From Kineosporia sp. R_H_3 (GTDB lineage: Bacteria; Actinomycetota; Actinomycetes; Actinomycetales; Kineosporiaceae), in assembly GCF_002198675.1 (NCBI RefSeq), contig NZ_MWLL01000085.1, positions 85,216-123,966 of the forward strand: a DNA stretch of 38,751 bases. Reading direction: 5' to 3'. The translations under genes were made by a program, and so were the position numbers. Below the pieces are notes generated by a model. It saw only the letters and a program-made list of their open reading frames with translations, had not been told where the DNA came from and did not search any database. Of the stretch, positions 8,950 through 17,401 are shown one piece after another. How positions within the stretch are numbered: the first letter of the stretch is position 1; each line of letters opens with the position of its first letter.

Positions 8950-9981
8950 GTGGACGCCTCCCGGCACGACCGCGCCCTCGCCGCGCTCCTCGGCCTCGCC
9001 GTCGGCGACGCCCTGGGGATGCCGACGCAGGAGCTGTCCCGGGCCCGCGCCGAGCAGCTGCTCGGTGCCGGCCCGGTCCTGCTCGAGGGCCCGGCCGACA
9101 ACCCGGTCTGCCCGGGCCTGGCGGCCGGGTCGGTCACCGACGACACCGCGCAGGCGCTCCTGCTCGCCCGCCTCCTCGTCGACGGCCACGGCCGGGTCGA
9201 CCCGCACGACCTCGCCGACCGGCTCCTCGGCTGGGAGACCGCGATGGCCGCCCGCGGTTCGCTCGACCTGCTCGGCCCTTCGACGAAGGCCGCGCTGCTC
9301 GCCGTCCGCGGCGGCGCCGACCCGGCGACGACGGGGCGCGCCGGCACGACGAACGGTGCGGCGATGCGGGTCGCACCGGTCGGGGTCGCGACCCCGCCGG
9401 AGCCGCTCGCCGCGCTCGTCGACGCCGTCGTCGCGGCCGGGCAGGTCACGCACGACACCGGGACGGCGCACGCCGGTGCCGCGGCGGTCGCCGCCGTCGT
9501 GGCCGCCGGGGTGGACGGCGCCGCGTTCGACGCGGCACTGCCGCTCGCGGTCCGGGCCGCCCGCGAGGCCGGCCTGCGGGGTGCGCGGCCGGACGACCAG
9601 GACGTGGCCGGGCGGATCGAGGCCGCGCTCGCCCTGGTCCGGTCCGGTGCCCGCGGCGGACGGCCGGCGGCGGACGGCGGGAGCGCGCTCCTCGACGCCG
9701 TCGCGACCCGGGTCGGGACGACGCTCGCCACGCACGAGTCGGTGCCCGCGGCGTTCGCCGTCGCGGCGCTCGCGGCCGGCGACCCGTGGCGGGCCGCGTG
9801 GTTCGGGGCCCGGCTCGGCGGTGACGCCGACACGGTCGCGGCGATGGCCGGCGCCTGCGTCGCGGCCTGCACCGGGACGGCGGCCCTGCCGCCCGACGTC
9901 GTCGCGCAGGTCGTCGCGGTCAACGGGCTCGACCTCGGCCCGCTCGTCGAGGGGCTGCTCGCCCTGCGCGCGGCGCGATGA
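8950..9981 (+). CDS. ADP-ribosylglycohydrolase family protein (YegU-like)
   Basis: A 343-residue all-helical hydrolase of the DraG/ARH family, which cleaves N- or O-glycosidic bonds to ribose with a binuclear Mg centre. Metal-binding motifs are complete: GDALGMP near residue 20, TDDT at 63-66 and GGDADT at 290-295; TTNGAAMRVAP (133-143) is also typical. GTG start; CACACT 7 bases upstream could be the -10 box of a leaderless transcript. The stop overlaps the next gene (ATGA). Pairing with a PfkB kinase and a nucleoside-type transporter mirrors E. coli yegTUV, so a nucleoside or nucleoside-like substrate is more likely than ADP-ribosylated protein; this is inference. Confidence 0.88.
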   Translation: MDASRHDRALAALLGLAVGDALGMPTQELSRARAEQLLGAGPVLLEGPADNPVCPGLAAGSVTDDTAQALLLARLLVDGHGRVDPHDLADRLLGWETAMAARGSLDLLGPSTKAALLAVRGGADPATTGRAGTTNGAAMRVAPVGVATPPEPLAALVDAVVAAGQVTHDTGTAHAGAAAVAAVVAAGVDGAAFDAALPLAVRAAREAGLRGARPDDQDVAGRIEAALALVRSGARGGRPAADGGSALLDAVATRVGTTLATHESVPAAFAVAALAAGDPWRAAWFGARLGGDADTVAAMAGACVAACTGTAALPPDVVAQVVAVNGLDLGPLVEGLLALRAAR

Positions 9982-10970
9982 GCGCCGGCACCCCGGTGGC
10001 GTGGACCGCGGCCGGCACCCCGCTGCTGCGCCCGACCCGCCTCGTCGGCCTCGCGAGCATCCTCGTGGACGTCGCCGTCCGGCTCCCCGCGCTCCCCGAG
10101 CGCGGCGGTGACGTCGTCGCGGACGACGCCGGCCGGGCGGCGGGCGGCGGCCTCAACGCGCTGGCCGCGGCGGCCCGGCTGCGACTGCCCGCCGCGTACG
10201 CGGGGCCGCACGGCACCGGCCCGAACGGCGACAGCGTGCGGGCGGCCCTGGCCGCCGACCGCGTCGTGCCGCTCCTCGTGCCCGCCCCCGGCGCCGACAC
10301 CGGCTGGTGCCTGGCGATGGTCGAGCCGGACGGCGAGCGCACCTTCGTCACCGTGCCCGGGGCCGAGGCCCGGCAGCGCGGCGACCGGCTCGCGACGCTG
10401 CGGCTGCACGACCGGGACGCGCTCTACGTCTCCGGGTACGACCTCGCCTACCCGGACGCCGGCCCGGCGGTCGCGGCGTTCGTCGCGGGGCTGCCGCCCG
10501 CCGGGCCCGCGGGCGGGCCGCTCGTCGTCCTCGACCCCGGTCCCCTCGTCGCCGACGTGCCCGCCGCCCTGCTGGCCGCGGTCCTCGCCCGGCTCGACCT
10601 CGTCACGCTGTCCCGCGCCGAGGCCGAGGTGCTCGGCCTGGACGACGACCTGCACGCCCCGGGGCTGCCCGCCGGGGCGGCCGTCGTGCTCCGGGCCGGG
10701 GCGCACGGCGCCCGGGTCCGGCTCCCGGGCGGCCCGGTCGTCACCGTCCCCGGCGTCCCGGCCCCCGGGCCGGTCGTCGACACGAACGGCGCGGGCGACG
10801 TCCACACCGGCGCTCTCGTCGCCGGGCTGTCGCGCGGGCTCGCGCTGCCGGCCGCGGCGGCCCTCGCGAACGCCGCGGCGGCCGTCTCCGTCACGCGGCC
10901 GGGTGCGAACAGCGGCCCCACCGACGCCGACCTGGCCGACGGTGCGGACCTGCGCGTGCCGGGAGCCTGA
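9978..10970 (+). CDS. PfkB-family carbohydrate/nucleoside kinase (YegV-like)
   Basis: A 330-residue ribokinase-fold enzyme that phosphorylates a sugar or nucleoside hydroxyl with ATP. The first PfkB signature is GGGLNALAAAARL (about residues 57-68) and the second is VVDTNGAGDVHTG, with Asp268 of the DTxGAGD motif and catalytic base Asp274. ATG overlaps the upstream glycohydrolase stop by 4 bases, so the products are probably made in fixed ratio. In this context it would phosphorylate the pentose released by the glycohydrolase, or the nucleoside itself. The product ends with a normal PfkB C-terminus, so it looks intact. Confidence 0.9.
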   Translation: MSAGTPVAWTAAGTPLLRPTRLVGLASILVDVAVRLPALPERGGDVVADDAGRAAGGGLNALAAAARLRLPAAYAGPHGTGPNGDSVRAALAADRVVPLLVPAPGADTGWCLAMVEPDGERTFVTVPGAEARQRGDRLATLRLHDRDALYVSGYDLAYPDAGPAVAAFVAGLPPAGPAGGPLVVLDPGPLVADVPAALLAAVLARLDLVTLSRAEAEVLGLDDDLHAPGLPAGAAVVLRAGAHGARVRLPGGPVVTVPGVPAPGPVVDTNGAGDVHTGALVAGLSRGLALPAAAALANAAAAVSVTRPGANSGPTDADLADGADLRVPGA

Positions 10971-10982
10971 CCGCACAGACTG

Positions 10983-11026
10983 TCGGCCGGGTCGTCGGCC
11001 GGGTCGTCGGCCGGGTCGTCGGCCGG
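10983..11026. repeat. 12-bp tandem repeat, 3.7 copies
   Basis: TCGGCCGGGTCG is repeated exactly three times followed by TCGGCCGG, in the 93-base gap between the PfkB kinase and the phosphorylase. It adjoins the likely promoter of the next gene. It is probably slippage-prone simple sequence; a regulatory role is not shown. Confidence 0.85.
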
Positions 11027-11051
11027 TCTCGTCCTCGTCGGTGCCCGCTGC

Positions 11052-11066
11052 TACGTTCACGCCGTG
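11052..11066 (+). promoter_or_regulatory. Leaderless -10 box for the phosphorylase gene
   Basis: TACGTT (11052-11057), then 6 bases, then the GTG start at 11064, with no Shine-Dalgarno sequence. This is the geometry of leaderless actinobacterial transcripts and suggests a second promoter inside the nucleoside cluster. Confidence 0.5.
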
Positions 11067-11936
11067 CCCGCCGGTCCCTCCCCCGCCGTGGCCGCCGACC
11101 CGTACGGCGCCGCGCGCGACGCCGCGCGCGCCCTCGCCGTCGCGACCGGCGTCGAGAAGCACGACGTCGTCGTCGTCCTCGGCTCCGGCTGGGCCGGTGC
11201 GGCGCGCGCCCTCGCCGACCCGGGCAGCGCCCCCGTCGAGGTCGACGTCACCGACCTGCCGGGCTTCGTGCCGGTCGTCGCCGAGGGCCACGTCGGGCAG
11301 GTCCGGTCGTCCGTGCTCGGCGGCCTGCGGGTGCTGACGTTCCTCGGCCGCACGCACCTGTACGAGGGGCGCGGCGCCGCCCAGGTCGTGCACGCCGTCC
11401 GGACCGCGGCGGCCGCGGGCTGCCGGCTCGCCGTCCTGACCAACGCGAACGGCTCGCTGCGCCCGGAGTGGGGCACGGGCACCGGGGTCGTCCTGCGCGA
11501 CCACCTGAACCTCGCCGACGCGACGCCGCTCGTCGGGCCGCGCTTCGTCGACCTCACCGACGCCTGGTCCCCGCGCTGGCGCGGGCGGGCGCTCGCCGCG
11601 GACCCCGACCTCGTCGAGGGCGTCTACGCCATGCTCCGCGGCCCGCACTACGAGACCGTCGCCGAGGCGCTCATGCTCCGCACGCTCGGGGCGGACGTCG
11701 TCGGCATGTCGACCGTGCCCGAGGCCATCGCGGCCCGGGAGGCCGGCCTGGAGCTGCTCGGGCTGTCCGTCGTGACGACCGTCGAGGCGACCGGTGAGGT
11801 CATCGACGGCGAGGAGGTCGTCCGGGTCGCGGCAGCCGCCGCCACCCGGTTGGGGGGTGTCATCGCCACGGTGCTCACCGGGGCGACCGACCTGACGCCG
11901 GCCGGCACCACGGCCGGGAGGGAGAGCACGCCATGA
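11064..11936 (+). CDS. Purine-nucleoside-phosphorylase-like enzyme (PNP/MTAP family)
   Basis: A 290-residue trimeric-type nucleoside phosphorylase, which splits a nucleoside with phosphate to base plus ribose-1-phosphate. Phosphate site elements are GSG (40-42), GH (75-76) and RTHLYEG (from 96). GPHYET carries Glu197, equivalent to the base-binding Glu201 of human PNP, and GMSTVPE follows. Notable changes at positions aligned by eye with the human enzyme: the NAAGG loop reads NANGS (127-131), base-contacting Asn243 is Thr239, and ribose-contacting His257 is Gly249. These suggest a substrate other than inosine or guanosine. The last 4 bases overlap the permease start. The C-terminal 20 residues look disordered. 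Confidence 0.85.
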   Translation: MPAGPSPAVAADPYGAARDAARALAVATGVEKHDVVVVLGSGWAGAARALADPGSAPVEVDVTDLPGFVPVVAEGHVGQVRSSVLGGLRVLTFLGRTHLYEGRGAAQVVHAVRTAAAAGCRLAVLTNANGSLRPEWGTGTGVVLRDHLNLADATPLVGPRFVDLTDAWSPRWRGRALAADPDLVEGVYAMLRGPHYETVAEALMLRTLGADVVGMSTVPEAIAAREAGLELLGLSVVTTVEATGEVIDGEEVVRVAAAAATRLGGVIATVLTGATDLTPAGTTAGRESTP

Positions 11937-13402
11937 CCGAACCCGGCAGCGTCGCCGCCGGCCCGACCGTGACCGCGGGCGGCGTCGAGCAGAACGGCAT
12001 CAACGTCATCGCGGAGTCCGAGCGCAAGGGCACCCCGCGCGACCTCTTCTGGCCGTGGTGCGCCGCAAACATCTCGGTGCTCGGCATCGGCTACGGCACG
12101 TACATCCTCGGCTTCGGCGTCTCGTTCGCCCAGGCGCTCGTCGCCGGGCTCGTCGGGATCGTCGTGTCGTTCCTCCTCGTCGGGCTCGTCTCCCTGTCCG
12201 GCAAGCGCGGGTCCGCCCCGACGATGATCACCTCGCGCGCGGCGTTCGGGGTCCGCGGCAACTCGCTGCCCGCGGCCGTCTCCTACCTGCTGCTCGTCGG
12301 CTGGGAGACCGTGCTCTGCGCGCTCGCGACCCTTGCGACGGCCACGGTCTTCGGCCGCCTCGGCTGGGGCGACGGGAACGTGACGAAGGTGCTCGCCTTC
12401 CTCGTCGTCGCGGCGGTCATCGTGTTCGCGGGCGTCTTCGGCTTCGACGTCATCATGCGGCTGCAGACGATCCTCACCGTCGCGCTCGCCGTCCTCACGG
12501 TCGGGTACGTCGTCCTCACCCTCGACCACGTCGAGTGGTCCACGGTCGGCGCGATCCCGCACGGCTCGACGCAGACCTTCGTCGGCGCCCTCGTCTTCGT
12601 CATGACCGGGTTCGGGCTCGGCTGGGTGAACTCCGGCGGCGACTACTCGCGCTACCTGCCGCGCGCCGCGTCGGGCCGCGGCGTCGTCGCGTGGACGACC
12701 GTCGGCGCGAGCGTCGCCCCGCTCGTGCTCGTCCTGTACGGGCTGCTCCTCGCGGGCAGCGACCCGACGCTCGCGGAGGCCATCGGCAGCGACCCGGTCG
12801 GCGGCCTCACGACGATCCTGCCGACCTGGTACCTCGTGCCGTTCGCCCTCGTCGCGATCGGCGGTCTCATCGGCGGCGCCGTCCTCGACATCTACTCCTC
12901 GGGCCTGGCGCTGCTCACCCTCGGGCTCAAGGTCCCGCGCTGGGCCGCGGCCGGCATCGACGGCGTGATCATGGTCATCGGCACCGTGTACTTCGTCTGG
13001 GTCGCCGACAGCTTCTTCTTCCCGTTCCAGGGCTTCCTCATCACGCTCGGGGTGCCGATCGCCGCCTGGTGCGGGATCTTCCTCGCCGACCTCTTCCTGC
13101 GCCGCCGGGACTACGCCGAGGCCGAGCTGTTCGAGCCGCGGGGCCGCTACGGCACGGTCAACGCACCGGCCGTCGCGACGATGGTCGTGGCGACGGTCGT
13201 CGGCTGGGGCCTCGTGACGAACACGTACGCAGGCTGGCTGGGGTGGCAGGGCTACCTGCTCGAGCCGCTCGGGCTCGGCTCGAAGGCCGACGGCGCCTGG
13301 GCGTTCGCGAACGTCGGCGTCCTCGTCGCGATCGTCCTCGGCGCGGCCGGGTACGCGGCGCTGTCGTCCGGCGCGGTTCGCCGCCAGGAGGACCGCGCCT
13401 GA
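11933..13402 (+). CDS. NCS1-family nucleobase/nucleoside permease
   Basis: A 489-residue secondary transporter of the NCS1 (cytosine/purine/allantoin) family with about 12 membrane spans. The cytosolic N-terminus ends in GINVIAESERKGTPRDLFWPWCAANIS, typical of cytosine-permease-like members; NSGGDYSRYLP in the middle and DIYSSGLALLTLGLKV later are also family hallmarks. ATG overlaps the phosphorylase stop as ATGA. The coupling suggests it imports the substrate of the phosphorylase, glycohydrolase and kinase upstream. Which base or nucleoside it carries cannot be read from sequence. Confidence 0.9.
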   Translation: MTEPGSVAAGPTVTAGGVEQNGINVIAESERKGTPRDLFWPWCAANISVLGIGYGTYILGFGVSFAQALVAGLVGIVVSFLLVGLVSLSGKRGSAPTMITSRAAFGVRGNSLPAAVSYLLLVGWETVLCALATLATATVFGRLGWGDGNVTKVLAFLVVAAVIVFAGVFGFDVIMRLQTILTVALAVLTVGYVVLTLDHVEWSTVGAIPHGSTQTFVGALVFVMTGFGLGWVNSGGDYSRYLPRAASGRGVVAWTTVGASVAPLVLVLYGLLLAGSDPTLAEAIGSDPVGGLTTILPTWYLVPFALVAIGGLIGGAVLDIYSSGLALLTLGLKVPRWAAAGIDGVIMVIGTVYFVWVADSFFFPFQGFLITLGVPIAAWCGIFLADLFLRRRDYAEAELFEPRGRYGTVNAPAVATMVVATVVGWGLVTNTYAGWLGWQGYLLEPLGLGSKADGAWAFANVGVLVAIVLGAAGYAALSSGAVRRQEDRA

Positions 13403-13504
13403 GCGCACGCCCGGTGTGACGAACGAGGTACGAAGGGTCCTCTCGCGCGGGTGCCCGGCGGCGGTAGCGTCGCGGCACCGGACCCGCACGAAGGGGGTGG
13501 CCTC

Positions 13505-14347
13505 GTGACGACGTCGTCGAAGAGCGCCATGACCGCACTCCAGTGGCAGCTCGCACGGGACGCCGCACAGCACTACGCGCAGGTGCTCGTCCCCGCCTAC
13601 CTCGGACCGGCCGCCCAGGCCGTCGTCGAGCGGGCCGCCCCGAGCGGTTCCGAGACGGTGCTCGACGTCGGCTGCGGCACGGGAGCAGCGGCGGCGGCCG
13701 CGCGCGACCGGCTCGGTGCCACCGGCCGCATCGTCGCGGTCGACGTCAACCGCTACATGCTCGACGTCGCCCGCGAGGTGCTCGGCCCGCACGACGGTGC
13801 AGCGCCGGTGGACCTGCGCGAGGGGGACGCCCGCCAGCTGCCGCTGCGCGACCACTGCGTCGACGTCGTCGTGTGCGCGAACACGCTGCAGTTCGTGCCG
13901 GAGCGGGCCCGGGCCTGCGCACAGATGGTCCGGGTGCTCGTGCCCGGCGGCCGGGCCGCCGTCGGCACCTGGGCCTCGATCGAGGAGAACCCGTACTTCG
14001 ACGCCCTCGCACGCGCGATCGACCGCACGATGGGCCCCCAGGTCGCGACCCACCTCACGTCGGCCTGCACGCTCGGCTCCGCCCCGGAGCTGTGGGGCGC
14101 CCTGCGCGCCGGCGGGTTCGAGGACATCGCGGTGGAGAACGTCACCCTCGACGTCACCCTCGGCGACCTCACGACGTTCGTGCCCCGGCACCTCGCCTCG
14201 ACCCCGATGGCCGCGGCCTTCCGCGGTGCCGGCGACGAGGCCGTCCACGACGTCGTCGAGCAGGTCGTCGGTGCGCTCGGCGGGGCGGCCGGCAGGTCCG
14301 TGCCGTTCCACCTGCTCGTCGCCGGGGCCCGCTCCCCCGCGGCCTGA
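13505..14347 (+). CDS. Class I SAM-dependent methyltransferase
   Basis: A 280-residue cytosolic methyltransferase of the UbiE/Methyltransf_11 type. Motif I is VLDVGCGTGAAA (about residues 52-63), motif II acidic residue follows in IVAVDVN, then DARQLPLRD and VVVCANTLQFVPE, and the post-motif VLVPGGRAAVGTW. The acceptor substrate is unknown; small molecules or quinones are common. GTG at 13505 is chosen for the upstream GAAGGGGGTGG. A possible -10 box (TAGCGT) lies at about 13464. It follows the permease by 102 bases but is probably its own unit. Confidence 0.85.
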   Translation: MTTSSKSAMTALQWQLARDAAQHYAQVLVPAYLGPAAQAVVERAAPSGSETVLDVGCGTGAAAAAARDRLGATGRIVAVDVNRYMLDVAREVLGPHDGAAPVDLREGDARQLPLRDHCVDVVVCANTLQFVPERARACAQMVRVLVPGGRAAVGTWASIEENPYFDALARAIDRTMGPQVATHLTSACTLGSAPELWGALRAGGFEDIAVENVTLDVTLGDLTTFVPRHLASTPMAAAFRGAGDEAVHDVVEQVVGALGGAAGRSVPFHLLVAGARSPAA

Positions 14348-14396
14348 CCCGCCGGCCACGCCCGTCGGTCGTTAGGCTCACCGGCGGAGGTGCGTC

Positions 14397-14693
14397 GTGA
14401 CGGTGCTCTGGGTGGTCCTCGTCGTCGCCGGGCTCGCGGTCGTCGGGTACGGCGCACGCGTCGCGCTGCGCGGTCCCGCCGAGCGGGCGAGCGGCGGCGG
14501 GTACGCGTTGTTCGGCCTCGGGGTCGGCGGTTACGCGCTCGGCCGCCTCCTCGGCGAGGACTGGACGCTGCTCACGTGGCTGTGCATCGCCGGTCCGCTC
14601 CTCGCCTACTGGGGGAGCCTGCCGGGGCGCCCGGGGGCGACCGGTCCGGGCCGGGCGGCGGGCTCCGGCGACGGCGCCCCGCCCGCGGTGTGA
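14397..14693 (+). CDS. Small membrane protein of unknown function
   Basis: A 98-residue protein with three hydrophobic stretches: TVLWVVLVVAGLAVVGYGARV at the N-terminus, GYALFGLGVGGYALG around residue 40, and LLTWLCIAGPLLAYWG around 60-75, then a Gly/Pro/Ala-rich cytosolic-looking tail. GTG start with CGGAGG 8 bases upstream and a TAGGCT -10-like box about 20 bases before. I recognise no family. Confidence 0.65.
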   Translation: MTVLWVVLVVAGLAVVGYGARVALRGPAERASGGGYALFGLGVGGYALGRLLGEDWTLLTWLCIAGPLLAYWGSLPGRPGATGPGRAAGSGDGAPPAV

Positions 14694-14847
14694 GAAGTCC
14701 GCAAAAGGTCTGCGCGGTTCTGGCGCGGGCCCCGTTCTTCGACCATGCTAAAAGGTTCCTACCGAACTAATCGGGCACGGTCGTCGAACAACCGTCGAGC
14801 AGCCGTCGGTCATCGCAGGCGCCCCGGCCCCGGTCAGGAGCGCCGCC

Positions 14848-16041
14848 ATGCTGCAGGACTTCGCGGCCGCGTCCGTGCTCGTCGTCGACGACGAAGCGGC
14901 CGACCTCGCACTGCTGGGACGTCTCCTCACGAGACGCGGACTGCACAACCTCCATCTCGAGCAGGACGCCCGCCGCGCACTGTGCCGGCTCGACGGCCTC
15001 GCACCGGACCTCGTGCTGCTCGACCTCGAGATGCCCTGGGTCGACAGCCTCGCCGTCCTCGACGGGCTGCGCCGGTGGGCGGCCGGCGCCTACCTGCCGG
15101 TCGTCGTCCTCACGTCCGACCCGACGGCGCCCGCCCTCGAGGCCGCCCTGGCCCGCGGCGCGACGGACTTCGTCACGAAACCCTTCAACGGCACCGAGAT
15201 CACGCTGCGGGTGCGCAACCTGCTCGAGGCCGGCGAGCTGCACCGGACCCTGCAGCGACGCCTCGGCGACGCCGACGCCGACCTCGAGCGCGCGATCGGC
15301 GTGCCCGGCGGCGGGCCGGGCAGCGAGGTCGACACCCGGGAGCGGATCGGCGCCGTGCTGTCCGGCGGCGACCTCAGCACCGTCTTCCAGCCCGTCGTCG
15401 ACCTCGCCGACAGCGCCGTGGTCGGCTACGAGGCGCTGGCCCGCTTCGCCCCCGGCACGCCCGACACCGCGACGTGGTTCTCGGAGGCCGAGGGCGTCGG
15501 GCTCGCGGCCGACCTCGAGCTCGCCGCGGCGCACCACGCCGTCTCGCAGACGCCGCAGCTGCCGCAGGAGGGGTTCGTCGCGCTCAACGTCTCCCCCGCG
15601 ACGCTCGTCGGCGGCCGGCTCCACGAGGTCGCGCTCGTGCCCGGGACGCTGCGCGGCTCGCCGGTCGTCGTCGAGCTCACCGAGCACGTGCCGGTGTCGG
15701 ACTACGACGCCCTCGCCGCCGCCTTCGCACCGCTGCGCGAGGCGGGTGCGCTGCTCGCGCTCGACGACACCGGCGCCGGGTTCGCCGGGCTGCGCCACCT
15801 GCTGCACCTGCACCCGGACATCATCAAGCTCGACATCTCCCTCGTGACCGGGATCGACGCCGACCCGGCCCGCCGGGCCCTCGCCGCGGCGCTCGTCGCG
15901 TTCGCCGACGACATCGGCGCCCAGGTCGTCGCCGAGGGCGTCGAGACGCCGGCGCAGACCGAGGTGCTCGCGGGTCTCGGGGTCCGGTGGGGCCAGGGCT
16001 GGCTGCTCGGCCGGCCCGCGCCGGCGTCCGCCTGGCACTGA
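14848..16041 (+). CDS. Response regulator with EAL c-di-GMP phosphodiesterase domain
   Basis: A 397-residue cytosolic signalling protein. The receiver domain (residues about 8-128) has the acidic pair Asp14-Asp15, phospho-acceptor Asp59 in LLDLEMP, Thr89 and Lys111. The EAL domain (about 168-395) has FQPVVDL then EAL at 195-197, Asn in LNVSP, Glu in ELTEH, the double Asp in DDTGAG, Lys in IKLD, Glu in AEGVET and the final QGWLLG. All catalytic residues are present, so it should degrade c-di-GMP to pGpG when phosphorylation permits. No histidine kinase is adjacent. Target processes may include the pili encoded 14 kb downstream; that is inference. Confidence 0.92.
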   Translation: MLQDFAAASVLVVDDEAADLALLGRLLTRRGLHNLHLEQDARRALCRLDGLAPDLVLLDLEMPWVDSLAVLDGLRRWAAGAYLPVVVLTSDPTAPALEAALARGATDFVTKPFNGTEITLRVRNLLEAGELHRTLQRRLGDADADLERAIGVPGGGPGSEVDTRERIGAVLSGGDLSTVFQPVVDLADSAVVGYEALARFAPGTPDTATWFSEAEGVGLAADLELAAAHHAVSQTPQLPQEGFVALNVSPATLVGGRLHEVALVPGTLRGSPVVVELTEHVPVSDYDALAAAFAPLREAGALLALDDTGAGFAGLRHLLHLHPDIIKLDISLVTGIDADPARRALAAALVAFADDIGAQVVAEGVETPAQTEVLAGLGVRWGQGWLLGRPAPASAWH

Positions 16042-16071
16042 CACCGCGGTCCTGGCCGCAGGACCGGTGTC
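16040..16071 (+). terminator. Hairpin after the EAL regulator gene
   Basis: GACACC, a 1-2 base bulge, CGGTCCTG, a GCCG loop, then CAGGACCGGTGTC. The stem begins at the stop codon of the EAL gene. Confidence 0.65.
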
Positions 16072-16204
16072 GCGGACCGTGTTGGACGGATCACATCGAA
16101 GGTGCCTTTGCGCCCGATCGGGGGAGGCCGGCGGCTCACCTTCAGTAATCTTCCAGTCGATTCACAGGCCGGCCGTCGCAGGCCGCAACGGACGAGGGAG
16201 CTGC

Positions 16205-17374
16205 GTGGCACGGGTCAAGGGTTTCGACGGTCTGCGTGCCATCGCCGTCCTCGCCGTCCTGCTCTTCCACATCGACCTCGTCGGCGGCGGCTGGATCGGC
16301 GTCGACCTGTTCTTCGTGCTGTCCGGGTTCCTCATCACGACCCTGCTCATGCGCGAGCACGCACGCACCCGCCGCATCGCCATCGCCGACTTCTACGTCC
16401 GGCGGGCCGCGCGGCTCTACCCGGCGCTGCTCGTCATGGTCGTGGCCTGCATCCCGTTCGCCGGGTACCTCGGCTACAAGGGTGACGCCGAGGGCTACGT
16501 CGTGACGGCCGCGGTCGCCCTGACCTACCTCTCGGACGTCGCGATCCTCGTGTCGGGGCACGCCTACGGGCGCCTCACCCACACGTGGAGCCTCGCCGTG
16601 GAGGAGCACTTCTACCTGCTGTGGCCGCTCGTCGTCGTCCTCCTCCGCGGCCGGCGCCGGTTCGTGCTCGCGGCCGCCCTCGGCGGCGCGACCCTCTCCT
16701 TCCTCGCGACCCTGCTGGGCTCCGGGCGCACCGTCTTCGACAAGGGGGTCCCGGTCGCGTACTTCGCGCCGCACACGCGGGTCTTCGAGCTGCTCCTCGG
16801 GGCTGCGGCCGCCGCCCTCGTGTTCTCGCGCGCGGGCCACGGGCCCGGGCGTCAGCTCGACCGGCTGGTCGGCGGTCGCGTCGGCGGCGTCCTGCGTCCG
16901 GCGGCACCGGTGCTCGCCCCGCTCGGCCTGCTCGGGCTGGCCGCGGTCATGGCCTACGCCGGCGTCGTCCCCCGCAGCGAGGGCTTCACGCTCCAGCTCC
17001 TCGCCGCCGGCCTGACGTCCTGCCTGCTCGTGCTGGGCGTCTACCTCTCGCAGGGGTCCGCGCTGGTCCGGGCGCTGGAGTGGGCACCGCTCGCCTGGCT
17101 CGGCACGGTGTCCTACGGCGTCTACCTGTTCCAGTCGCCGATCTTCAAGGTGGCCGGCCACTACTTCGGCGCCGGTCCCGTCACCGACCTGCTCGTGTGC
17201 GTGCCGCTGACGATCGGCGCGGCCGCCCTGTCGAGCCGCTACCTCGAGAGCCCCGTGCGGGACTGGGCACGGCGACGGCTCACGGCCTCCGCTCCGCACG
17301 CGCCGCTCCCCCAGCAGCAGGGGCACACCGCTGCGGCGGCCAAGGTCGAGGTCGACGCCGGCTCGGTCCGGTAG
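16205..17374 (+). CDS. Acyltransferase-3 family membrane protein
   Basis: A 389-residue integral membrane O-acyltransferase with about 10 membrane spans. The N-terminal block FDGLRAIAVLAVLLFH carries the conserved catalytic-type His, followed by GVDLFFVLSGFLIT, a cytosolic Arg-rich loop RRAARLYPALL, and TWSLAVEEHFYLLWP, the classic series of the family. It probably transfers acetyl or another acyl group to a surface sugar, peptidoglycan or lipid. There is no C-terminal SGNH domain as in OatA. GTG at 16205 with GAGGGAG just upstream gives a start right at the first motif. It converges with the FAD dehydrogenase gene, and GGTCGGT-CA-ACCGACC at the junction may terminate both. Confidence 0.9.
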   Translation: MARVKGFDGLRAIAVLAVLLFHIDLVGGGWIGVDLFFVLSGFLITTLLMREHARTRRIAIADFYVRRAARLYPALLVMVVACIPFAGYLGYKGDAEGYVVTAAVALTYLSDVAILVSGHAYGRLTHTWSLAVEEHFYLLWPLVVVLLRGRRRFVLAAALGGATLSFLATLLGSGRTVFDKGVPVAYFAPHTRVFELLLGAAAAALVFSRAGHGPGRQLDRLVGGRVGGVLRPAAPVLAPLGLLGLAAVMAYAGVVPRSEGFTLQLLAAGLTSCLLVLGVYLSQGSALVRALEWAPLAWLGTVSYGVYLFQSPIFKVAGHYFGAGPVTDLLVCVPLTIGAAALSSRYLESPVRDWARRRLTASAPHAPLPQQQGHTAAAAKVEVDAGSVR

Positions 17375-17401
17375 CGGCTCGCTCCGTGGCGGGCCGGTCG
17401 G

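Noticed and set aside
10983-11026. Possible CRISPR array.
   Set aside because: Units are 12 bp and directly adjacent without spacers; no cas genes nearby.
8760-14359. Very long open frames on the minus strand across the nucleoside cluster (8760-11648 and 11648-14359).
   Set aside because: Arg/Gly/Asp-rich, low-complexity translations antisense to genes with clear motifs; a known artefact of high-GC codon bias.
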